Source of the DNA: Linyphia triangularis | Lineage: Eukaryota; Arthropoda; Arachnida; Araneae; Linyphiidae | Reading direction: 5' to 3' | Assembly (NCBI GenBank): GCA_963978545.1 | Contig: OZ021723.1 | Location: forward strand, 93,292,002 to 93,356,001 | DNA length: 64,000 bases | In this document: positions 12,744 to 23,580 of the stretch, in pieces | Numbering within the stretch: position 1 is the first letter of the stretch | How the letters are laid out: the number at the start of each line of letters is the position of its first letter | Notes under the pieces: model-generated | The model's input: only the letters and a program-made list of their open reading frames with translations | Told to the model about the DNA's origin: nothing | Databases searched by the model: none | Made by a program: the position numbers and the translations under genes

Positions 12744-13372
12744 AGGGCCTGACCATGACAAGTTGGGGCCAAGGTCCGGACACATTTTGGGGCCCCTCTT
12801 ATGCTCATATTTAAACGCGTGATTTATTGGAAATGGGCTTGACACAAAGTCAAATGAATTAACATTAATTATAAAGAGTTGATAAATTAATGTTAATATT
12901 GTTTCCTAAAAGGTCACAAATTAAGAAACAAATTTCAAACAATCAAATTTATAAATCAAAAGAGGAGAGACTTTGTTATGTATAGCATTGCATTTCACTA
13001 TCACAATGTGTAGTAATATCCATGACAACAATATCTGTAGCATTAATCACAACTTCAGAGTCCACAATTGATGATTTCTCAATAAATTTGTCACGACTTC
13101 CTTTCAATTTTGTTTCCCTCAATCTTTCAAGAAAGCTTGTTTTTTACGCTTTTAAATTATGGTTTGGTTTATCTGAATAAATACATTCTGGGATACGGTT
13201 AAAGATCAATACAAAATGATTTTTTTTGTAAATTTTTTTTTATACAGATTATAAACGATATTCACATAACTTTTATGAAACAAAAGTTATCGGTTTACAG
13301 CCAATTTCGGGGGCCCCTAAAATTATGGGCTCAATGCCCGGGCCTTGTGGCCCTAGGCGATGATCAGGGCCT
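12744..13372. mobile_element. Probable hAT-like MITE
   Basis: The left end AGGGCCTGACCATGAC and the reverse complement of the right end, AGGCCCTGATCATCGC, match at most positions. The interior next to both ends is GGGGCC-rich and the centre is AT-rich. The flanks both contain CGTCCA, suggesting a diverged duplication. It sits inside the 11.7-kb interval. Confidence 0.45.
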
Positions 13373-14267
13373 ACGTCCATGAGCATGTGGCGGGCACATA
13401 AATAATTAGCGTATTGATGATTATGTAGTTTAAATTTAAATATAATATATTTATTCTATTGGGACAACAATCGACTGGGCCCTTTCGAAGTTCAATGCTT
13501 GATGTATAATTCTTGTTTGTTTAGATTTTTTTTAACGTTGCGCGACGTACTTGTAAAACACACCACAGAAAATTATTTATTCCTAGTACTTATACACAAT
13601 TTGGGTGGGTATTAACATACTAAAATTATTGTTTACTATATTTTATTATTACGTTGTATTTTGGGGGCCCGAGTCTCCTCGGGCATACTTGATGTTTATA
13701 ACGTGTTTGTTTATTCCTAAAAAATTATAATGAACTCTCGTCTATGAAATGACAATTAATAACTTTTGCATGTACTTAAATGAAGTTTCACGTTTAAGAA
13801 TAAATATCGTATTTTATATGGCACGGGGCCCTCAAAAAGATCCATAAGGCATGGGTCATCAAAGGCCACTTTTTAGATTAATTCTTACTTCATACTAAAC
13901 CTTTGTCCACGAAATAACACTATAATTTTTTCAATAAATATTGTTTGCCTTTGAGGTCAGAGCTCGTCAGGGGCCCCTTAGAGGTTTATCAATATTCACT
14001 AGAACCAAAAAGATTATTTACTAAGCGTCAAAAGAACAACAAAAAGTAAAAATTAGATGACTCTCACTCTGATAAAGCAGACATCCATTACAACTGTCCC
14101 CCATAGTCTCTCCCTCCACTTGTGGTTTGCTTCTGTTGGACGGCGTAGCAAAAAAAAAAAAAAAAAAAAACGAGTAGAGGTCGTATATTGTGGGCCCTAC
14201 TTGGCGAAGCGGGCCCCTATCATTTGCACTGTTTTGCCCCCCCCCCCCCCCCCTGTCGGCGGCCCTG
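13373..14267. other. GGGCC-rich transposon terminal region
   Basis: Several GGGCCC or GGGGCCC islands (about 13480, 13665, 13825, 13970, 14195) are spaced through AT-rich sequence. The segment ends in a long C run and the hAT terminus at 14267. I read it as the right subterminal region of the 11.7-kb element, or as fragments of related elements. No gene is seen. Confidence 0.4.
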
Positions 14268-14310
14268 TCCTTGAGTATAATACCTCATCAACGATCGTTT
14301 TTTCTTCTTC
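14268..14310 (+). repeat. Rep-A copy A1, right remnant
   Basis: Begins with the second TCCTTGAG and continues CCTCATCAACGATCG, which is the sequence that follows this site in the uninterrupted Rep-A copy at 14820. It breaks off near 14310 into hAT-MITE sequence of the 40.7-kb type. Confidence 0.6.
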
Positions 14311-14357
14311 TAATTTTCTTTTAAAATCACTGCAACAATTAAGCTAAAATATAACTT
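14311..14357 (+). repeat. Fragment of the AGAGGTCGG hAT MITE (left part)
   Basis: The phrase AAAATCACTGCAACAATTAAG and the following AAAATATAACTTTTTT match the MITE at 40672-41194. The rest of that MITE resumes at 16677, so the sequence between was probably inserted into it. Confidence 0.5.
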
Positions 14358-15709
14358 TTTTACTTTCAATTACCCATATGTATACATAGGGTAATGAAAG
14401 TATAGCATTAGGTCAAAAAAAAAAATTGATTTTTTTTTTTTGCATTTCTCCACGTTTTGGAGCATCCTGATTTCAAAAAAGTGATCTAGAAAAAATGTGT
14501 TTGTGTGTGTGTATGTGGTCAGCATAACTCCCGAACAAATTGACCTACGATATTCAAATTTGATGTGTGAGTTGGTGGTAGCCATGGGACCTACCGCTAA
14601 GGTTTTCGTCAATATCGCGCATGCGCGTAAGGTAACTGCCAATGAAAAAATCATGTTTTCAGTAATTGCTAAAAAACGGCTCTAACGATTTTGTTCAAAA
14701 TCGCTGTGGCAATGCCTCAAAAGGTGTTCTAAATATCCCCATCACCAAAATTCCCGTAAAAATGCTTTAATGGCGTAAAAAGTTGAAAAACGAATGCCTT
14801 TAACACAGAGTTCTCTTTCCTTAAGCATACCTCATCAACGATCTTTTTTATATATATATATGTAATAGAAATCCTCTTTTAGTATGTAATAGAAATCCTT
14901 TTTTAGAAACGACAGGTAAATTAATTCGTCTTTTCAAAGCCCAAAATCCTCTTTAACCAAATCATTCAACAACTTATTTATGATAACTGCCCACGCTAAT
15001 TTAATGTACGAGATCTTTGCAGAGTCAGCATTCTTGTTATTCATATCCCATAATTAGTATTCCCTTCTGGCGCCAATATACTTGCCTTTTCACTTCGATG
15101 TTTATTAAATACTCTTGCTAAATCAGCGATTCCCACGGTTTTTAACGCGACGCTGCTCTCTGTTCGACAATACGACTCATCACATTCTAAATCCTATCCT
15201 CGTGTTGTAAAGACGTAACTTTTCACGCTCTCTCTCCGGGTTTATCTGGTTTATCGTTTAAATTAATAAATGTTTTATCTTGTTTAAAATTGACTCTTCA
15301 TTACGGTTTCACGACCACTCTGCAATAACATAAATTAAAATGGAATAATACATTACAAAAGTCGACAGGATACATTACAAAAGTCGACAGGAAAATCATA
15401 ATGGGTTAGTACATTACAAAAATCGACAGGATATATTACATATATATATATATATATTTCTGCTCAGTTTCACTTACAAGAAATGATCATATAAGAATTA
15501 TCGATAAGCATACCGCTAAAAGCACCATTTTGCCAATTTTTTTTATTTTTTTTTTCTTCTTTAAAAAGCCATATAAGAATTATCCCAAAAAATATCGCCA
15601 AATTGCCTATTTTTTCTAAGCGAATGATGGAAATATGAAAACTATAAATGACACAAATCCACATCAGTAATTTAGTGTAATTGAAAGTTGTCCGATGTTT
15701 TACACCCCT
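14358..15709 (+). repeat. Rep-A copy A3, interrupted
   Basis: Begins TACTTTCAATTACCC and follows the Rep-A order to about 14845. It is then broken by unrelated sequence (about 14850-15460) and resumes at CAGTTTCACTTACAAGAAA. It ends in GTTTTACACCCCTATAG. It forms the left arm of an inverted pair with A4. Confidence 0.65.
15352..15440 (+). repeat. Short tandem repeat, about 21-bp unit
   Basis: Three or four copies of ACATTACAAAAGTCGACAGG, with one variant spacing, lie inside the insertion that interrupts Rep-A copy A3. A (TA)n run follows. Confidence 0.75.
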
Positions 15710-15732
15710 ATAGTTTCGTAATCGATCTACTT

Positions 15733-16678
15733 TACTTGGAACTATAGGGATGTGGACCATCGCAAAACTTTCAATTACACAATAATATTGGTCAGTGCAT
15801 TAAAATTTGATAATACCGTTATTTACCGTTTTCATATTTTCACTTATTTAAATAAAAATTGACAATTTGACGATATTGTTGTCAATAGTTTTTACATGGG
15901 GAAAAAAACACCGCCAAAATAACGAAATTGGAGATGTTATTCGATAGACCTTGCATTGTCCTTTCTTGTGCATGAAACAAAAAAGATCTATCGTTGATGG
16001 GCGATAGTCAAGGGCAGAGGGCTTTGCCTTAAAGGCACTCATTTTTCAACTTTTTACACTTTTACGCATTTTTACAAGAAATTCGGAGGTGAGGACGATT
16101 AGAATACCTTAAGAGGCATTAGCACAGAGATTTTAATCAAAATCGTTAGAGCCGTTTTTTAGTAATTGCTGAAAAACATGATTTTTTCATGATTTCAACC
16201 TTATGCGCATGCGTGATTTTGACAAAAACCTTAGTAGGTTCCATGGCCACCACTAACCCGCACACCGAATTTGATTGGTTGGTTGGTTTCAGATTATCTG
16301 GCGCCGTCAGCAACACGAGGGCTATAATGCACCGAAACATTCGTCATTTGACAAGCCAACATACATTTAACATTTACAAACACCCATGCCTGATACGGGA
16401 CTCGAACCCGTAACCTCGCGGTCTAGAATCTAGCACGCTAACCACTATACCGTTTGGTCGGCACACCGAGTTTGAACATTGTAGGTCAATTTTTTCGGGA
16501 GTTATCCTGACCAATTACATTCAGACAGACAAATTTTCTGGACCACTTTTTTGAAATCAGGATACGTTCCAAACCGTGGAGAAATGCAAAAAATTAAAAA
16601 AAAATCCGCATTTTTTTTTTTTTTACTGAATGCTATACTTTCATTACCCCACGTAAACATATGAGTAATTGAAAATAA
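15733..16678 (-). repeat. Rep-A copy A4, carrying a SINE
   Basis: Starts GGGATGTGGACCATCGC and ends GAGTAATTGAAAATA, with the Rep-A blocks in the reverse order of A3. A SINE at 16275-16460 interrupts it. Together, A3 and A4 make a 2.3-kb inverted unit. Confidence 0.65.
16275..16460 (-). mobile_element. tRNA-derived SINE, copy 2
   Basis: Same family as 4750-4930, full length, with the tRNA-like head at its plus-strand right end (B box on the minus strand, GGTTCGAGTCC). It is flanked by a 15-bp duplication of GCACACCGAATTTGA with one mismatch (16260-16274 and 16461-16475), which is host Rep-A sequence. Confidence 0.9.
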
Positions 16679-16868
16679 AAAGTAGTCACCTTACAAAAAG
16701 CAATCATGAAAAGTAGAAATTTGCTCCAAAAAACTTCGTTTCTTGCAAAACTGAAAATCAAATAAAAAATCATGAAATATGTAGGATATCGATGTATCGA
16801 TATTTTTTTTTTTTTTATGCTACGATACAGTATCGATATTTTTTTTTTATCGATTTTTCCGACCTCTA
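16677..16868 (+). repeat. Fragment of the AGAGGTCGG hAT MITE (right part)
   Basis: AAAGTAGTCACCTT, then AAAAGCAATCATGAAAAGTAG, then TATCGAT-rich sequence, ending CCGACCTCTA. The order and text match the right half of the MITE at 40672-41194. Confidence 0.65.
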
Positions 16869-18214
16869 TTCTATACCTTGAGGCAACATTACTTGAACCT
16901 TGAGTACACGCGATAGGATGATGTATCCTATCACGTAAAGATATAGTTCCGTACATATCTCAATTTTTATAGTGATATTTATAACCTGCACGCATAGTTT
17001 TGTATCAAATTAAAAATGTATGCTGATAACAAAAAGAAAATAAGCGCTTTTAAATTTAAATGTTAATAAATATTTTACTTTTCTAACCACGGATACTATC
17101 AGAGTTTTAACGAATTCGCCACATATCGTTCCAATCAGCCAATCATGACGTAGTAAAACCGATTCACACATCGTTGCAGCGTATTCGATGAGTGCAAGTT
17201 AGCCTGTTCCAATGTATAGAATGAGAGAAAATCCATAATATTCTCCTCAAGCAAGCCGACTACCGATGCAAGATTACTTATCACCTTTTTCCACCGTGTC
17301 CAGTGCTAGAAGTGTGGGTAGACGCGGGGTGACGCGTCCCCCCATTTCTCAAGAAAATACCCATGCGTCAACCCCCACTTCTAAAACCACTGAAATCCAT
17401 CCCCTCACTTTTAAAAATACTCAATCCGTCTGAAAACTACTAAAGAAAAGTAATATGAAACTTTGAATGTAGTGACACTGAGAAAAAGTTATTTAAAGTT
17501 TTCAAATGTTAAAAAAAAATAGTTATGTTATATACATCATACTAGTATTATAAATATGTATTATACTAATTTGCATAAAGATACAAGTATTTTTATTTAA
17601 AAGTAATGTTCATGTGGTCCACTTTTAACTTTGGAGGAACTTTTTTTAAATGTTTTGGAAGAAATTTCTATTCTTGCTATTTTAAAAAACTGTTAAGGAC
17701 AAACTATTTTAAAAAAGAAACTAACTATAAAATCTCAAGTCGCAGAATATTCATTAAAATAACATTAAATTTTGGACCCTTGTTTAATGTTAGTGTTTGG
17801 AAGCATAAATTATTTCAAGCCTCCCAGTGGATTTTGAAGTTTAAAAAGTAGGAAAAGTAGGACCTTTTTGTGGTAAAGTAGGAAAAGTAGGAATTGTTTT
17901 CTTTAAAGTAGGAAACAAACAAAAACGTCTATTTCAAATGCATTTGACGACAATATTTTAATTTTAAAATGAACTTTCTAGAGATCGAGTGAAATGTACA
18001 TTAAATATATTTAAAAAAGAATTAAATGCAAATCTCTTACCAAAAGCACCGGTTCAGTGCCAGTTGGATAGATTAAATATAAAATTTAGCCTAATATTAA
18101 ATGCCTAGTTAAATATAAAATTAAGCTTAAAAATAAAAAACGGACATGGATCACTTCTGAAGGAACGTTTAACGCAAAGCAAACCGTTAGTAATCATACA
18201 ATAAAATTGTTATT
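16869..18214. other. Noncoding, nothing firmly recognised
   Basis: Holds a small hairpin (CGATAGGATGATGTATCCTATC near 16910-16934), a GACGCGGGGTGACGCGTCCCC patch near 17320 that may be a transposon end, and repeated GTAGGAAAAGTAGG phrases at 17848-17925. The same GTAGG phrases recur at 26085-26150, beyond the other end of the decayed hAT-like gene, so they may mark the two edges of that element. An 81-codon frame at 17606-17851 has no recognisable domain. Confidence 0.4.
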
Positions 18215-18406
18215 TTCACTTCTTTTGTTTTTTACTTTGACTAGAGCAAAAAAAGTCTAACATTGTTCTTTTAGTCTTTTCAATTTCCTTTTGCTCATTT
18301 CTGATTTGGTTTAAATGTGAAGTCCCTTCCTGAACTTTTTTGCAAGCAATTTCCAGCATTGTTTGTCCAGTTTTGACACCCTTTGAATCCCAATTTTTTA
18401 GTGCAT
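18215..18406 (-). pseudogene. Decayed hAT-transposase-like gene, segment 4 (C-terminus)
   Basis: Minus-strand frame with NALKNWDSKGVKTGQTMLE, a KIEKTKR-like basic stretch and a KKQKK end at a stop codon. It continues segment 3 after removal of the Rep-A copy at 18407-19072: segment 3 ends with KRMKEF and this one starts at NALKNW. It is lysine- and glutamate-rich, as expected for a charged tail after the dimerisation region. No function is claimed. The gene is broken by insertions and stop codons. Confidence 0.5.
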
Positions 18407-19072
18407 TTTTACTTTCAATTACCCTAATGTAATACATAGGGTAATGAAGGTATAAGATTCTGTCAAAAAAAAATTTCGATTTTGGCATTTCTCCACGCTT
18501 TGGAACATCCTGATTTCAAAAAAGTGACCTAGAAAAAATTTCTGTCTGTGTGTACGTGGTCAGCATAACTCCCGAAAAAATTGACCAACGATGTTCAATT
18601 TGGTGAGCAGGTTGGTGATGGCCCAAAGACCTACAAATAAGGTTTTCGTCAAAATCGCGCTTGCGCATAATGTAGCTGCCATTGAAAAAAATCATGCTTT
18701 TCAATGATTGCTAAAAAACGGCTCTAACGATTTCGATAAAAATTGCTGTGCTAATGCCTCTTAAAGTGTTCTAAACATCCCCACCTCTGAAATTCCTGTA
18801 AAAATGTTTCAGTGGCATAAAAAGTGGAAAAACGAATGCCTTTTACACAGAGTTCTCTTTGCTTGAACATTGCTTATGAACAATCGTTTTTTCTCCTCTT
18901 CCCAGTTTCACTTATAAGAAAGGATTATATAAGAATTACCGAAAAGTATATCGTCAAAATTTCCATTTTTTCTAATCGAATGATGGAAATATAAAAACGG
19001 TAAAAGACACAAATCCACATCAGTGATATAGTGTAATTGAAAGTTGTGCGATGTTCCACACCCCTAGAAATT
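18407..19072 (+). repeat. Rep-A copy A5, nearly complete
   Basis: The clearest full copy, about 666 bp. It runs from TTACTTTCAATTACCC to GATGTTCCACACCCCTAG. Near each end lies ACTTTCAATTAC or its reverse complement, which gives the family short subterminal inverted repeats. It is inserted in the decayed gene between segments 3 and 4. There is no coding capacity, so it behaves like a MITE. Confidence 0.7.
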
Positions 19073-19390
19073 CTTTCATTCGCTTCATCAACTCATGTTT
19101 TGTAAGTGTTCTACTTTTCTAATGACCTTTCTTTACGAATTGCTTCCTTAGCAGTTAGTGTTTTTTTCTCCATATCTGCCTTCTTTCTTTCAAGCTCTTT
19201 CTTGTCTTCTTCCTTTTGTTCCTACTTTTTCTTGTTTTAATTTAGCTGCAATCCTCTCATCTTCTTCAATTCTTTCCATACGACTTATATGCTGTTGCAC
19301 CCTTTGTTATAAATTCTCTAGGAATTCGGAATAAATTACACTTGTTGTAAACTGTTAATCTCTCTTTTGTCGTTTGTAGTGCACTTATTG
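19073..19390 (-). pseudogene. Decayed hAT-transposase-like gene, segment 3
   Basis: From 19390 downward the minus strand reads ISALQTTKERLTVYNKCNLF, then IPREFITKG, then a charged helical stretch (RMERIEEDERIAAK) broken by stops and frameshifts, to ELMKRMKEF. Its first residues join in frame to segment 2 once the hAT insertion and one ACTTATTG copy are removed, giving TQASISALQTTKER. Confidence 0.6.
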
Positions 19391-19685
19391 CAGGGCCGTC
19401 GCTAAAAATTTTGGTTGGGGGGGCGTAGACATCCTTTTGCCGACTGAAATCAAGGCACGTCCGGTGTAAATGTAGAAAATATAAATTAAGGTGCTAATAA
19501 ATTGTTAACTAATTTTTATTAATGTAAAATTAACGTTTACATAATTTTTAATTAATACATTAATTAATTTTTTAATTAATATATTAATTAAAATACATTT
19601 TTAATTAATATATGAATAATTGCTGCCTAATTACTTATTAATTAATGTAAAACTAATTGTTATGCATTTTTTTTTATTTAATTGT

Positions 19686-19748
19686 GAATTGTTTTATTTA
19701 ATGTGATATTAGTTTGAATTGTTTTATTTAATGTGATATTAGTTTGAA
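19686..19748 (+). repeat. 31-bp direct tandem duplication
   Basis: GAATTGTTTTATTTAATGTG followed by ATATTAGTTT occurs twice head to tail. The surrounding sequence is rich in TTAATTAA-like motifs. Confidence 0.85.
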
Positions 19749-21520
19749 TTATTTTTAAATTACCGTCTAAACAATTTTTAATATTTTATGGCATTTTATC
19801 AATACGTACTTAATGTCAAATTTTAAGTAAATTCCCATCACCTTATAGTTGAAGATCCTTCAAATTCATTTAATTTTTAATTTCTTTTTAGTAAATTAAC
19901 CCTTCCTCTCCAAACAAAGGAGATTATTTTTGGAAACGTTTTTATTTGGGGGCAGGGGGGGGGGGACATTTATACTTTGCAGATAGATAGAATTTCCCCC
20001 CACAATCTTAAACCAATTCAGTAAACTGAAAACTACAAGTGCTTCATTTCGATACAACTTTTTTTTTAATTTTCAAATTGCAGTTTCAAAAAAAATAAAT
20101 AATAATTAAACGTGTAAAAGTGGTTGGAAAATAGCACTTTAACATGGAATTAAATAGATGAAAATTATTGATCAAATAGGTGACTTTTGTATAATGAATT
20201 GTATAAAGTTTGATCAAAAAACAAATTCTGGAAAAATTCTTTTTAAAATTCTGGCGGACTATTGCTACTACAGAAAATTCCCTACGCGAAGCACTGCAAT
20301 TTTTATAATAGATACAATGTCAGGGACATAAGAAACATGCACTTGCACTCCTTCCCCTCTGGGTTTCGAAAAATAAAGTAACGTGGAAAAAAGTGGTAAA
20401 ATTTACAAGAAAAAAATATATATGGATATTAATTCATCAATTTGAACAGAACATTAATGAACAATAATTAACTAACATCCAATTAGGAAATCCAATTCCC
20501 ATCTTCGAAAAATCAAGGGTTAAACAAAAACTTTTGTCGCCTTACATCTCCCTGCAAATAATCATGTAGGCGTTCATGGACACTATAATTACATTGCAAA
20601 AGACAATTATTATTAAAAGCGATTTGTTAATTATTTAATTTTTAAATACTTTTTAACACATTTTCCTAACTAAAAAAAGAAAAGATTTTGATTTTTCTTG
20701 AAACGTGTGTTAATAGTAAAACTTAATTTTTTTGTAACAATGCAATCCAGGAACCTACTTCTTAAAAGTAGTTACTTCGAGTATATATTTTTATCAAAAA
20801 TGCTGGATTTAATTAACTGATTTTTTTGTGGTTTTTCACTGGAGTTGTATGGTTTTTCAGCAATAATTTCTGCAAATATTACTCATTTTTTGAACAATAA
20901 TCATTTGTTCAAGAAGGAAAGTATAGTTGAAAATGCTAGGTTTTTTTTTCTAAGCGGGATTAAAAATGAAATGGATTACTTTAGCATTAAACCAAACTAT
21001 AATATTTATGTGCAAAAAGGTAAGTTATTCGCAACTAATTGAACTTCGAATTTAGTGACAAAATACTCTATAAAAAAGCATGCCATAATTTTTAGCACAA
21101 CATACCAAACTATATAAGAATAGTACGTGTGGGGTTTTTTGGGAAAGGTGTGGGGGGGGGGAGGTATTCAAATCTACAGTGTTAATACGATCTTGAGGAA
21201 GAACAAGTTGCACATTTGATGTTCAAAGCAAGAGAAACATCACTGTCAACATGAAATTTCCAAAAACCCACCCCCATTTCCCTTACCCACACATAATGGT
21301 TATGATCCTAATTTGAGATTTATTGATCCAATTTGAAATATTTTTAAAGGTATTTAAACTAAAAAAATCTTAGTTTATCTGAAAGATAATTTTTTCCCGA
21401 TGTTTCGAATATTAAAGTGGTGAAATCCAGGATAGGTTGGTTGGCTGTTTTTCTAATTTATTAGGCGCAAGGGCAACACAAAGACCAAACTGCGTCAGAA
21501 ATCGAGGATAGGAGTGAAAG

Positions 21521-21653
21521 GTTGGTTGGTTGTTTTCAGATTATCTAGCGCCGTCAGCAACACGAGGGCTATAATGCGCCGAAACATTCGTCATTAGACA
21601 AGCCAACATACATTTACACACACCCATGCCTAACACGGGACTCGAACCCGCAA
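21521..21653 (-). mobile_element. tRNA-derived SINE, copy 3, 5'-truncated
   Basis: Same family, but the tRNA-like head stops inside the B box (plus-strand text ends ACTCGAACCCGC). It still has a perfect 11-bp flanking duplication AGGAGTGAAAG (21510-21520 and 21654-21664). A 5' truncation with intact duplication is what incomplete reverse transcription leaves. Confidence 0.85.
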
Positions 21654-21882
21654 AGGAGTGAAAGGATACTCACAATTTGCAATACACTGAACCTGGTTGT
21701 ATTGGACAATGTCGGTCCACAGCTATTTGAGCACGGGAAACATTAAGAATTTTAGATAGTATTATAATAAACCTTTCAACACTTTTCCAAAGATTATTTT
21801 GTGAGAATAAATTCGATATTGCCTTCCAGTTTACAAGTGGCATGCATTATTTTGGGAATGCATTTTCAATATATGAAGTACA

Positions 21883-22603
21883 AGGTGGTCATAAAGAAAC
21901 TTTGCCGATATGTGGACCTCTAGCTTCCGTTCCGTTAAACAGATCGAGATGAGATTTCAGGTATAGTTATTCAGAGGTATGAGCTCGAGATTCTGTGAAT
22001 TTCAACAAATGGTGCTCACGGTTATAGTTACATGCACGAAATTGTCAAATGACAACGTCTACTTTTTCCTGTCGCAAAATGCTCAGCGCGTAAGGAAACC
22101 CTAAAGAGAGATAGAACGGTACGTGTATCACAAAAAAAGGACGCATTATGCACGCACAAAAAGAAAAGCTCTGCGAACGGCCAACAAAAACGCGATTGAG
22201 GCGCAAGATGGAAATTTGCATTTGACAGAGGCTAAAGTTCACATGAGTGCCATCACAGGCAATTTAATCGGTTTTCTAAGCTGAATATTTGGTGAGAGGC
22301 CTCCATTGCTTCGATCGTGTTTTTGTTGGCAGTTCTGTATTTTGTGCGTCCGTTTTTTGTGATACACGTACCATTCCAACGTTCTTTAGGGTTTTCGCAT
22401 GCGGTGATCATTTCTCGATAGGAAAAAGTAGGCGTTGCTATTCGTAACTATAACCGGGGTAATCGTGAGCGCCATTTTGCTGAAATTCACAGAATTCCGA
22501 CCTCATATCTCTGAATAACTATACCTGAAATCTCATCTCGATCTGTTGAATGAGACTGCCTTTAGAGATCCATATATCGGCAAAGTTTCTTTACGACCAT
22601 CCT
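21883..22603. mobile_element. 721-bp foldback element with 5-bp duplication
   Basis: Two inverted arms of roughly 330 bp face each other across a loop near 22230-22290. The outer text is AGGTGGTCATAAAGAAACTT on the left and its near-complement on the right (AAGTTTCTTTACGACCATCCT). The flanks share GTACA (21878-21882 and 22604-22608). The arms are diverged by point changes but stay collinear. No ORF of note. Confidence 0.85.
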
Positions 22604-23033
22604 GTACATAACATCATTTACGGAGTTCTACTTGACATTAATTGCAATAACTTTGTAAAATGCGGGTCGAATTTCGTAAACAAAATTTTGGTGTTTTGAA
22701 ATTTTGTATAAAACCTTTAACTCATATGATGTACATTACATACTTTATGTAAATGACGTTTAATGTGTATGTCATGGTTTTTGAGGCGTTATCTGACGTA
22801 CCACAAATACAAGTGTATCATCTACTGTAACACATCAAAGTTATCTAATGTCAGTGAAGATATTAATGATTAGATTATTTTAATGTTCCTGTCAAAAAGG
22901 ATATACTTACTCCAATTCAAAATTGCCGACCGTCAACTGAGGCTGCATTGTGATCACAATTTTATAATACTAATGATGAGTTTAATTATTTGTACTTTTT
23001 CCATTCAATATGTTTTGAAACATCGGTCAGTAG

Positions 23034-23204
23034 GGTTGGTTGTATTCAGATTATCTGGCGCCGTCAGCAACACGAGGGCTATAATGCGCCGAAACTTTCG
23101 TCATTAGACAAGCCAACATACATTTACAAACACCCATGCCTACACGGGACTCGAACCCGCAACCTCGCGGTCTAGAAGCCAGCACGCTAACCACTACACC
23201 TTTT
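23034..23204 (-). mobile_element. tRNA-derived SINE, copy 4
   Basis: Full-length family member with A-box-like GTAGTGGTTAGCGTGC and B box GGTTCGAGTCC on the minus strand. The 12-bp flanking duplication ATCGGTCAGTAG is perfect (23022-23033 and 23205-23216). Confidence 0.9.
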
Positions 23205-23580
23205 ATCGGTCAGTAGAGATTTTTAAAAGAAGGGATGAAATTTCAGAAATTTGCCGACTACCAGCCTTTTTAAAAACTTAGGGTAATATTTGCGTTCGCA
23301 GTCCATCATAATAGCCGGAAAAAAAAGACACTGACTCCCTTATAATAAACTTCTATTGTAAAAATGCCGATTCGTCAAACTCGGGTCACGCTGCATTCAG
23401 ATATTTTTAATATTTTTGTTCATTTTTTTTTTTTTTTTTCATTTAATTCGATTTTATTGTGGATCGACTTTAGAAAAAGAAAAATCTCGATAAAATTTTT
23501 AAAAATGTGCCGACTGTTCAACTTTCTAAAACTTTGGAGGGGCGAGTCGCCCCCTACGCCCCCCGTTCCCGTCGTCCCTG

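Larger units (their letters stand above)
2582..14267. mobile_element. Interval bounded by hAT-type termini, 11.7 kb, with nested insertions
   Basis: The left end reads CAGGGCCGCCGACAGG. The right end is its exact reverse complement (CCTGTCGGCGGCCCTG ending at 14267). The flanks carry the same eight bases, TCCTTGAG (2574-2581 and 14268-14275), and joining the flanks restores a continuous Rep-A sequence. An 8-bp duplication and CAGGG-type termini are hallmarks of the hAT superfamily. At 11.7 kb it is far longer than a typical hAT element. Internal MITEs, a SINE, other repeats and a Rep-A copy account for part of the length. No intact transposase ORF is visible, so mobilisation would need a transposase in trans. 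Confidence 0.75.
19391..23580. mobile_element. 4.2-kb non-autonomous hAT element
   Basis: Left terminus CAGGGCCGTCGCTAAAA; right terminus on the minus strand CAGGGACGACGGGAACG. The flanking 8-bp duplication ACTTATTG is perfect (19383-19390 and 23581-23588). Excision in silico restores the reading frame of the gene it split, which is strong proof of the boundaries. The interior is AT-rich with two SINEs and a 721-bp foldback. No transposase frame is present. Repeated TGCCGA(C/T) motifs near both ends (about 19438, 22922, 23250, 23364, 23508) may be subterminal transposase sites. Confidence 0.85.

Noticed and set aside
15352..15440. Possible CRISPR-like array of 21-bp repeats
   Set aside because: The repeats abut or are irregularly spaced, there are only three or four, and the context is eukaryotic.
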